Source: JBAYNS01 sp041678625 (GTDB taxonomy: Bacteria > Patescibacteriota > Gracilibacteria > Peribacterales > Peribacteraceae). Taken from it: a DNA stretch of 6,974 nt. Position numbers and translations under genes: made by a program. Below, piece after piece: positions 1-4,248 of the stretch (position 1 is its first letter; each line of letters starts with the position of its first letter). A model generated the notes under the pieces. That model ran no database searches. It saw only the letters and a list, made by a program, of their open reading frames with translations, and was not told the DNA's origin. The stretch lies in the NCBI GenBank assembly GCA_041678625.1, contig JBAYNS010000061.1, positions 1 through 6,974 on the forward strand. The letters are read 5' to 3'.

Positions 1-507
1 CAGCTTGATTTGTTTACACGAGCTGCACGCTTCATCTATCTGAATAAAACCTGTTTCCGTGGATTGTTTAGAGTAAATAAGAAAGGGGAATTTAATGTTC
101 CATACGGAAATTACAATCGTCGTTACTATGATCCAGAGAATCTTGAAGCCACATCTGCAGCCTTACAAGACGTAGACATACGATGTGGGGATTTTGAATA
201 TGGCATGACTGGAATCAAAAAAGGGGATTTTGTTTATTTTGATCCTCCCTACCATAAGCTGGGAGGCTATTCAGATTTTAATCGCTACACAAAGGAGAAG
301 TTTTGCGAAGAAGATCAAGCTAGATTATCAAATCTTTGTAGAGAACTTGATTCCAAAGGAGTGCTTTGGGCGCTTAGCAATAGCGATACTGATCTCATCA
401 GAGATTTGTATGCTGGATACCAGTTCAATTTGATAGAGAACAGAAGAGAAATTAACCTCAACTCACAAAATAGGAACATTACAGAGTTACTGGTAACAAA
501 TTACTAG
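1..507 (+). CDS. Dam-like DNA N6-adenine methyltransferase, C-terminal part (5' end outside window)
   Basis: The product transfers a methyl group from S-adenosylmethionine to adenine in DNA. The frame is open from base 1, so the start lies outside the window; a TTG at 10 is internal. About 168 residues are visible; E. coli Dam has 278. The first visible part carries the Dam target-recognition signature: RAARFIYLNK, then a CFRGLFR segment and KKGEFNVPYGNY. The catalytic motif IV DPPY is at 241-252, and an SNSDT motif corresponds to SNHDT of Dam. The SAM-binding motif I would be in the missing part. Resemblance to Dam around the CFRGLFR arginine makes GATC a reasonable guess for the target, but this is inference. 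The gene is visibly AT-richer (roughly 35-40% GC by eye) than pheT or the peptidase, which suggests acquisition by transfer, as an orphan methyltransferase or part of a restriction system. It is convergent with ndk, with a 79-nt gap. D12-family membership is very secure; the exact target is not. Confidence 0.92.
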   Translation, partial: QLDLFTRAARFIYLNKTCFRGLFRVNKKGEFNVPYGNYNRRYYDPENLEATSAALQDVDIRCGDFEYGMTGIKKGDFVYFDPPYHKLGGYSDFNRYTKEKFCEEDQARLSNLCRELDSKGVLWALSNSDTDLIRDLYAGYQFNLIENRREINLNSQNRNITELLVTNY

Positions 508-586
508 TCTCCATCCTAGACTTTGAGCAAGTCTGTAGTGTGCAATCACCACAGCCGGGTGCTCGTAATGGTAGCCCTGAAGAAAA

Positions 587-1030
587 TCAAACCCTCTGAT
601 ACTCAAACAGCTCATCTTCGCTGAAGAACCTCCACACTTCCTTCTCTGCTGCCTGCGCACTATCAGACGCATGCACAACGTTGCGCATTTTGCTGTCCTG
701 AGGATTTTTGCTGCCATATTGCTCTCTGATAGTTCCGGGGACCGCTTCCAGACAATCAGTAACGCCTAACATCTCGCGCATCGTCTCCACAATTCCCTCT
801 CCTTCCAAAACCATGGCAATGACCGGAGTTTGCTGCATGAAGGCTTCAACTTCTGGATAGAAGGGTTTATCGGCAATGTGTGCATAGTGTTCGCGCAGGC
901 GTTCAGCAGAGAGCTTGATCATCTTGCAACCGAGAATTTTGTATCCGGATTCTTCGAATCGGGAAATTACTTTGCCGCAAATGGCTTGCGAGACGCAGTC
1001 GGGTTTGAGGAGAACGAGAGTTCTTTCCAT
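587..1030 (-). CDS. ndk: Nucleoside diphosphate kinase
   Basis: Cytosolic enzyme that moves the gamma phosphate of ATP to nucleoside diphosphates through a phosphohistidine, supplying NTPs and dNTPs. The 147 residues are a full family length. Visible signatures: ERTLVLLKPD at 2-11 with the phosphate-binding lysine K9, KPFYPEV at 55-61, PGTIR at 98-102, and the active-site RNVVHASDS at 116-124 with catalytic H120. The family consensus is N-(I/V)-(I/V)-H-G-S-D-S, so alanine replaces glycine after the histidine. Between R102 and H120 there are 18 positions rather than the usual 13, a five-residue insertion in the nucleotide-binding region. The ATG at 1030 starts exactly at the family N-terminus. 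No Shine-Dalgarno site is seen before it (the leader reads CTTCCCTCATCATTTC), and a long hairpin lies 25-67 nt upstream. It is convergent with the methyltransferase and divergent from the small membrane protein gene. Confidence 0.97.
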   Translation of the reverse strand: MERTLVLLKPDCVSQAICGKVISRFEESGYKILGCKMIKLSAERLREHYAHIADKPFYPEVEAFMQQTPVIAMVLEGEGIVETMREMLGVTDCLEAVPGTIREQYGSKNPQDSKMRNVVHASDSAQAAEKEVWRFFSEDELFEYQRV

Positions 1031-1054
1031 GAAATGATGAGGGAAGGAAGCCTG

Positions 1055-1097
1055 CCCTGAACCGGAATGCCGCCAAGCGGCATGACTGGTTCATGGG
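1055..1097. repeat. Long interrupted inverted repeat upstream of ndk
   Basis: A perfect 7-bp inner stem, ATGCCGC (1067-1073) with GCGGCAT (1077-1083), closes a CAA triloop. After a 3/4-nt internal loop it is continued by TGAACC (1058-1063) with GGTTCA (1088-1093). CCC (1055-1057) with GGG (1095-1097) adds three more pairs with one bulged T. In all, 16 pairs over 43 nt. It sits 25 nt before the ndk start and would be in the ndk 5' leader if transcription begins further upstream. There is no T run, so it is not an ordinary terminator. It could be a leader structure or a REP-like palindrome. Confidence 0.6.
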
Positions 1098-1191
1098 TAG
1101 CGATATGGTAAGGAAGGGGAAAGAGGAAGTGAAGGAGAAAAAATGGAAAGTGTTACTCTGGGGAGCGCCGCATATTGCCCTCTCCCCTACA

Positions 1192-1229
1192 CCCCTCCCC
1201 CGTTACGGGGGAGGGGAAGGGGGTGGGGG
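1192..1229 (+). repeat. GC-rich palindrome continuing into a G-quadruplex motif
   Basis: The arm CCCCTCCCCCGT (1192-1203) is perfectly complementary to ACGGGGGAGGGG (1205-1216), with one central T. The right arm is followed directly by two further G runs, so the + strand carries four runs: 1207-1211 (5 G), 1213-1216 (4 G), 1219-1223 (5 G) and 1225-1229 (5 G). The loops are A, AA and T. That fits a very stable parallel G-quadruplex. Such C-rich/G-rich palindromes with a GTTAC centre resemble dispersed intergenic repeats I have seen in many bacterial genomes; copy number here cannot be judged. It is 70 nt upstream of the next start. Confidence 0.75.
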
Positions 1230-1281
1230 CGAATGCAAGGCGCTCCTCCAGATGTCATCCATCTTTACACTTCTCTGCATC

Positions 1282-1288
1282 GGGAGGA
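1282..1288 (+). promoter_or_regulatory. Shine-Dalgarno site that fixes the start at 1299
   Basis: GGGAGGA lies 10 nt before the ATG at 1299. It is the only strong ribosome binding site seen in the window and selects this ATG over in-frame upstream codons that run through the GC-rich repeat. GGAGGA (1283-1288) is complementary to TCCTCC at 1244-1249, and GGGAGG (1282-1287) to CCTCCC at 1194-1199. Confidence 0.75.
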
Positions 1289-1298
1289 TCATAGAATC

Positions 1299-1646
1299 AT
1301 GAAACTTCACCTGACTATTCTTGGATGGATTTACGCCGTAACAGGCGGCGCCGGTCTTTTGGTTGGATTGGCTTTAACAATTCCGTATCAGTGGCGTGAA
1401 CAAGCCCTGATCGCTCTGACCGGCTTGGAATCACAACTATTGGGAGATTATCTCACTCTTATTTTAGGAATTCTCCTTGTTGCATCACTCCTGAGCCTGA
1501 TAGAAGGAATTGGCTTGCTCAAGCAAAAAAATTGGGCACGACCACTGGGGATAGCACTGGGAATCTTAAGCCTTTTTGATCTGCCGATCGGAACAGTCAT
1601 CGGCATCTACACCATCTATGTTCTGTGGCAAAAGGAGCCGAAGTAG
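1299..1646 (+). CDS. Small integral membrane protein of unknown function
   Basis: A 115-residue hydrophobic protein with three probable membrane segments: about 5-28 (MKLHLTILGWIYAVTGGAG onward), 50-74 and 83-109. A conserved-looking cytosolic turn LLKQKNWARPLG (73-84) is followed by DLPIGTVIGIYTIYVLWQ (94-111). The combination of a (K/R)xWAR turn and a P-x-G-T-x-x-G-x-Y helix recurs in uncharacterised small membrane proteins of many bacteria; no function is known to me. The frame is open further upstream, to 1143, but that part translates the palindrome and G-rich repeat. The ATG at 1299 has a strong Shine-Dalgarno site and a typical membrane-protein N-terminus. It is divergent from ndk and convergent with the next gene (44-nt gap, no clear terminator). 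Confidence 0.85.
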   Translation: MKLHLTILGWIYAVTGGAGLLVGLALTIPYQWREQALIALTGLESQLLGDYLTLILGILLVASLLSLIEGIGLLKQKNWARPLGIALGILSLFDLPIGTVIGIYTIYVLWQKEPK

Positions 1647-1690
1647 TTGTTCACACAGTGAGCAGACTTTCGAGTGCGTCTTGATCCTGA

Positions 1691-1984
1691 TCAGTTATCA
1701 ACTTGAGGAGAATTTCTGGTTTTATAAGCCGTCCGCAGACATTCGTCATACCTATCGTCTTCTTCAATCCCATATCTTTTCAGCAAATCACTCAGGCAAT
1801 CCCCACAATCTTCTACGGTAAGTGTGCCACCATTTTTCTGACCGATTAGAACATGCAGTTCATCCCAAAATTGCTTCGGCAATGTGCCATTGATACTGGA
1901 AGGCTGCAGAAGAGATTGCAGTTTTGCTGGCACTTCATGAGGTGCTTCGAGAAAAAGAGCAAAAACCGCTGTCCTTTGGTCCAT
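1691..1984 (-). CDS. Small acidic protein of unknown function
   Basis: A 97-residue soluble protein beginning MDQRTAVFALFLEAPHEVPA. Its C-terminal half is acidic and cysteine-containing (VEDCGDCLSDLL about 64-75, then GIEEDDRYDECLRTA). Heptad-like stretches such as FWDELHVLI suggest a helical fold. I recognise no family. The frame is open to an ATG at 2125, but the extra 47 residues are rich in Cys, Arg, Ser and Pro and look like translated leader. I therefore prefer the ATG at 1984, although no Shine-Dalgarno site precedes it. A GATAAT hexamer at 2045-2050 and a hairpin at 2017-2036 lie in that upstream stretch, fitting a short leader. A second - strand frame overlaps this region (see findings). 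That there is a real gene here is likely; the start is uncertain. Confidence 0.65.
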   Translation of the reverse strand: MDQRTAVFALFLEAPHEVPAKLQSLLQPSSINGTLPKQFWDELHVLIGQKNGGTLTVEDCGDCLSDLLKRYGIEEDDRYDECLRTAYKTRNSPQVDN

Positions 1985-2016
1985 CGTGATACGACGAGTG
2001 CTGCAGCATTCTGGCT

Positions 2017-2036
2017 GAGAACAAGGAGATGTTCTC
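2017..2036 (-). other. Hairpin in the leader of the 97-residue gene
   Basis: GAGAACA (2017-2023) is perfectly complementary to TGTTCTC (2030-2036), with a 6-nt loop. It lies 32 nt before the ATG at 1984 and just downstream of the possible -10 hexamer, so it would be at or near the 5' end of the transcript. It could equally be a dyad bound by a repressor. Confidence 0.35.
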
Positions 2037-2044
2037 CGCTGTAA

Positions 2045-2050
2045 ATTATC
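2045..2050 (-). promoter_or_regulatory. Possible -10 element for the 97-residue gene
   Basis: The - strand reads GATAAT, five of six matches to TATAAT. No convincing -35 hexamer is seen 16-18 nt upstream. Transcription would begin near 2038 and give a leader of about 54 nt carrying the hairpin at 2017-2036. Confidence 0.3.
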
Positions 2051-2166
2051 TCTTTCTGGTGTAGAACTTTTAGCGTATTTGGGAAACCACATCTCAATGG
2101 AGAACAGTACATAAACATACATCATTCATCAATGACATCAATATTGAAGACAAGAAAACCGTGAAA

Positions 2167-2217
2167 AACCGTAGCTTGGGTTCGATTACCCAAGCGAACC
2201 TGCGCAGATATACGGTT
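2167..2217 (-). terminator. Probable intrinsic terminator of the M16 peptidase gene, with competing pairings
   Basis: On the - strand an 8-bp stem, GCTTGGGT with ACCCAAGC (2188-2195 and 2174-2181 in + coordinates), has a 6-nt loop. An outer stem AACCGTA/TACGGTT (2211-2217 with 2167-2173) extends it, leaving a 15-nt bulge on one side. The outer stem runs into five T residues on the - strand (2164-2168), as expected for a factor-independent terminator 26 nt beyond the peptidase stop. A second pairing, GGTTCG (2179-2184) with CGAACC (2195-2200), excludes the inner stem, so two folds compete. Confidence 0.55.
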
Positions 2218-2242
2218 CAAGAATTTATCAAAGCCCTCTCTC

Positions 2243-3505
2243 TTAAGCGCTAATGAGCGCCTCGAGTTTGTCCTGCTCCTTCTCCTGGCCAATCACCACA
2301 AGCCGGAGCTCGTTGAGTGAAAGGAGGCGCGTTGCAAGAGTATCGATTTGTTCTTTGGTGACTTTATCAATTTCAACAAAGTACTCTTCTATGGTGCGCG
2401 TTTTTGGATACAGGAGCTCTTGTTTGCCAAAGAAGTGCGCTCGCTCCTCGGAATCCTCGAGCGAGAGTGTGATCTTGCCTTTGAGAAAGTCTTTGGCGCG
2501 TTGGACTTCTTCCTCCGTGACACCGTGTGCGGCGCACTCCATATACTCGTTCTTGATGGCGGTGATGGCCTCGTGCAGACGTGACTGATCAACGCCTGCG
2601 CGCGTGGAGAGAACACCGGCATCCATATAGCTGTCCGTTTCCGTTGAAATGTAATAACAGAGCCCTTTGGCCTCACGGATATTGAGGAACATGCGCGAAC
2701 TCATGTTGCCACCAAGGATGATGGAGAGGAGTTTATGCGCAAAGTGATCATCATCGAGCACATTGACGCCCGGAACGCCGAGTACAAGGTGCGCCTGTTC
2801 CGTTTTCTTTGTACGGAGGAACACGCGCTCCGAACCATAGGAAGAGAACGCCGCAAATTCCCGCTGTTTTGCACCATCAATTCCGGGGAAATACGTTTCT
2901 GCCATGTTCATTGCCTGATCAGTGGTGACTTTTCCTGCAAAAGCGAGCACAAGGTTATCCGGCGTGTAGAGCAAATCCTTATGTGCCTGAAAGTCCTTCT
3001 GCTGTACGGAGAGAATGACTTTTTCCTTTCCAATCGTATCCCAACCTAGCGGATGATCACCAAAGATGAGTTGTTCAAAGTCCCATCCAGCACGGTACAT
3101 CGGCGTGTCCTGATACATACGCTCTTCTTCAATAATGACACCGCGCTCCCGTTCAATATCTTCTTTGGGGAAAGAAGCACAGAGAAGCATGTCACTGAGA
3201 ACATCGCACGCAAGATCCAGATGCTGCGCTGCAACTTTGACGTAATATCCCGCGTATTCCTTCCCAGTGAAAGCATTGAAATCGCCTCCAACGCTGTCGA
3301 TCGCCACGCTCACATCCTTGGTACTCGGATATCTTTTTCCACCTTTGAAAAACATGTGCTCCAGAAAATGACTGATGCCCCGCTCCTCTTCACGTTCATA
3401 GCGCGAACCTGCGCCTGCAAACATGAGAACCGTTACAGAATCGGTTCCATCGCTGGGAGCGGTGAGAATTGGAAGTCCTGAGGGGAGAGTGGAAAGGTTA
3501 TACAT
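2243..3505 (-). CDS. M16-family (processing-peptidase-like) zinc metallopeptidase
   Basis: A 420-residue zinc endopeptidase of the pitrilysin/mitochondrial-processing-peptidase type (M16B size). The inverted zinc motif HxxEH is intact (HFLEH, 46-50), and the third zinc ligand is E127 in RGVIIEEE, 76 residues after H50 as in the family. GGDFNAFTGKE (73-83) matches the conserved substrate-strand segment. The C-terminal inactive-like domain has the REAKGLCYYIS signature (about 279-289). No signal peptide or membrane segment is seen, so it is probably cytosolic. Members of this subfamily work as homodimers or heterodimers on peptides or leader sequences; the substrate here is unknown. The start gives the normal family N-terminus (TLPSGLPILTAP). 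There is no Shine-Dalgarno site; a TACACT hexamer ends 7 nt before the ATG, pointing to leaderless transcription. It is divergent from rpmH and is followed by a probable terminator. Confidence 0.95.
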   Translation of the reverse strand: MYNLSTLPSGLPILTAPSDGTDSVTVLMFAGAGSRYEREEERGISHFLEHMFFKGGKRYPSTKDVSVAIDSVGGDFNAFTGKEYAGYYVKVAAQHLDLACDVLSDMLLCASFPKEDIERERGVIIEEERMYQDTPMYRAGWDFEQLIFGDHPLGWDTIGKEKVILSVQQKDFQAHKDLLYTPDNLVLAFAGKVTTDQAMNMAETYFPGIDGAKQREFAAFSSYGSERVFLRTKKTEQAHLVLGVPGVNVLDDDHFAHKLLSIILGGNMSSRMFLNIREAKGLCYYISTETDSYMDAGVLSTRAGVDQSRLHEAITAIKNEYMECAAHGVTEEEVQRAKDFLKGKITLSLEDSEERAHFFGKQELLYPKTRTIEEYFVEIDKVTKEQIDTLATRLLSLNELRLVVIGQEKEQDKLEALISA

Positions 3506-3512
3506 GAACCCG

Positions 3513-3518
3513 AGTGTA
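3513..3518 (-). promoter_or_regulatory. Candidate leaderless -10 element of the M16 peptidase gene
   Basis: The - strand reads TACACT, then 7 nt (CGGGTTC), then the ATG at 3505. It fits the TANNNT -10 form with the first transcribed base at the A of ATG. No -35 hexamer stands out and no Shine-Dalgarno site is present. Confidence 0.45.
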
Positions 3519-3534
3519 GCGCCCGAGTCATTTT

Positions 3535-3584
3535 GTTCCTAGTTCTTCGTTGTTGATTCCTTGCTTTTCAACAAAACGAAGAAC
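3535..3584. repeat. Low-complexity hairpin in the divergent promoter gap
   Basis: GTTCTTCGTT (3542-3551) is a perfect inverted repeat of AACGAAGAAC (3575-3584). After a 2-nt bulge, GTTGA (3552-3556) pairs with TCAAC (3568-3572), leaving an 11-nt loop. The preceding GTTCCTAGTT (3535-3544) is the reverse complement of AACTAGGAAC, which occurs twice at 4193-4202 and 4214-4223, so this belongs with that second repeat locus. It lies between the 5' ends of the peptidase gene and rpmH. Confidence 0.65.
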
Positions 3585-3605
3585 GAATAAACGATCGCGT
3601 TTTTC

Positions 3606-3634
3606 TTGACCAAATAACAGCTTCCAGATAACGT
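3606..3634 (+). promoter_or_regulatory. Possible rpmH promoter
   Basis: TTGACC (3606-3611) matches the -35 consensus at five of six positions. Downstream, GATAAC (3627-3632, spacer 15) or TAACGT (3629-3634, spacer 17) could be the -10; both are imperfect. The rpmH ATG follows at 3647, so the leader would be only a few bases long. Confidence 0.35.
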
Positions 3635-3646
3635 TTCTCGGCTCTT

Positions 3647-3784
3647 ATGTTAGGAAAACTGAAATGGCGCCGGCGATTACGTAAACACGGTTTTTTGAGC
3701 CGTATGGCCACTAAGGATGGCCGTAAGGTACTGTCACGCCGCAGGAGAAAGGGGCGCGTGCGCCTGACGGTGCAGAAAGGGTAA
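3647..3784 (+). CDS. rpmH: 50S ribosomal protein L34
   Basis: A 45-residue, very basic component of the large ribosomal subunit. The core matches L34 closely: KHGFLSRMATKDGRKVLSRR (13-32), then RRKGRVRLTV (33-42), against the usual THGFRARMATKNGRKVLARRRAKGRARL. The first 12 residues (MLGKLKWRRRLR) differ: the near-universal KRT(F/Y)QPS start is missing and the HGF motif comes two residues earlier than in E. coli. An in-frame TAA at 3629-3631 with no other start codon in between fixes the ATG at 3647, so this is not a wrongly chosen start. No Shine-Dalgarno site is seen. The usual neighbours dnaA, rnpA and yidC are absent; the next gene on the strand is a small membrane protein, 40 nt away. 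Confidence 0.93.
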   Translation: MLGKLKWRRRLRKHGFLSRMATKDGRKVLSRRRRKGRVRLTVQKG

Positions 3785-3812
3785 AAACTACTGTTCGGTA
3801 TGAGGGATGCGG

Positions 3813-3818
3813 TATACT
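3813..3818 (+). promoter_or_regulatory. Candidate leaderless -10 element of the second membrane protein gene
   Basis: TATACT is followed by 6 nt (CGCAAT) and then the ATG at 3825, with no Shine-Dalgarno site. It matches TATAAT at five of six positions. This spacing puts the first transcribed base at or next to the start codon and favours 3825 over the in-frame ATG at 3807. Confidence 0.5.
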
Positions 3819-3824
3819 CGCAAT

Positions 3825-4145
3825 ATGTCCCTTTTTCTTAAACAACTCTCAGGTTTTTTCTTTTACGTTTTGGGAGCAAGTCTGTTCGTTGCGTACCTCT
3901 TAATGCACAACAGCATTCGCATGCAGGAGAGCACCTGGTGGTTACAACGAGCTGATCTTCCCTTTGCAATCGTGGCACTGCTCTATGGTGGCACAAGCTT
4001 GTATCGCAGTCTTCATACAAAAGAAGAGTTCTCTCCGATCCTTGCAGTACTCATTGCACTCCCACTCATGGCATTCTTCATTTTCTTGGTTCTCTTGAAC
4101 TTCTGGGGAATTTTGGGGCTGCCACAGGGGGAGATGCTGTTGTAG
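3825..4145 (+). CDS. Small three-helix membrane protein of unknown function
   Basis: A 106-residue protein with three probable membrane segments (about 8-27, 43-61 and 71-93). A polar loop, NSIRMQESTWWLQRAD (29-44), lies between the first two and a charged turn, SLHTKEEFS (62-70), between the last two. I recognise no family. An in-frame ATG at 3807 would add six residues (MRYTRN), but that codon lies inside or before the TATACT hexamer, so the ATG at 3825 is preferred. It follows rpmH on the same strand by 40 nt, in the place where rnpA is often found, but it is not RnpA: it is hydrophobic, not basic, and lacks the RNR motif. It ends in a repeat-filled gap convergent with the adenosyltransferase gene. 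Confidence 0.8.
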   Translation: MSLFLKQLSGFFFYVLGASLFVAYLLMHNSIRMQESTWWLQRADLPFAIVALLYGGTSLYRSLHTKEEFSPILAVLIALPLMAFFIFLVLLNFWGILGLPQGEMLL

Positions 4146-4155
4146 TTTGATCGTT

Positions 4156-4240
4156 GTTCGTTCCTTGTTGCTAGTTTTTAAATAAAGCGAGCAACTAGGA
4201 ACTAAGAACGAGCAACTAGGAACTAAAAACTAGCAACGAA
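4156..4240. repeat. Tandem plus inverted repeat between convergent genes, possible bidirectional terminator
   Basis: CGAGCAACTAGGAACTAA occurs twice at a 21-nt period (4188-4205 and 4209-4226), followed by a diverged third unit (CTAGCAACGAA, 4230-4240). GTTGCTAGTTTTTA (4167-4180) is a perfect 14-bp inverted repeat of TAAAAACTAGCAAC (4224-4237). It can also pair, with one mismatch over eight bases, with each GAGCAAC copy, so several folds are possible. Placement between the 3' ends of two convergent genes suggests termination on both strands, but no T run follows a GC-rich stem. It shares the AACTAGGAAC core with the hairpin at 3535-3584. Confidence 0.7.
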
Positions 4241-4248
4241 TCAACTCG

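Noticed and set aside
506..534. Small inverted repeats (AGACTT/AAGTCT, AGTCT/AGACT) between the methyltransferase and ndk, considered as a terminator
   Set aside because: The stems are only 5-6 bp, AT-rich, and followed by no T run on either strand; such short dyads are expected by chance.
1143..1298. In-frame 5' extension of the 115-residue membrane protein
   Set aside because: It translates the GC-rich repeat into Pro/Gly/Arg-rich sequence, while the ATG at 1299 has a strong Shine-Dalgarno site and a normal membrane-protein N-terminus.
2178..2194. GGTTCGATTACC resembles the T-arm of a tRNA
   Set aside because: The loop is 8 nt rather than 7, and no matching acceptor, D or anticodon arms can be built from the flanking sequence.
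3053..3481. 142-residue + strand open frame opposite the M16 peptidase
   Set aside because: It is fully antisense to a gene with intact family motifs, has no start signals and its composition is that of a reverse-complement shadow.
3807..3824. Upstream ATG at 3807 as the start of the 106-residue membrane protein
   Set aside because: No ribosome binding site precedes it and the codons that follow contain the TATACT hexamer, so the ATG at 3825 explains the sequence better; the choice is not certain.
4188..4240. Regular 21-nt repeats considered as a small CRISPR array
   Set aside because: The units are adjacent with only 3 nt between 18-nt repeats; there are no spacers of the needed length and no cas genes.
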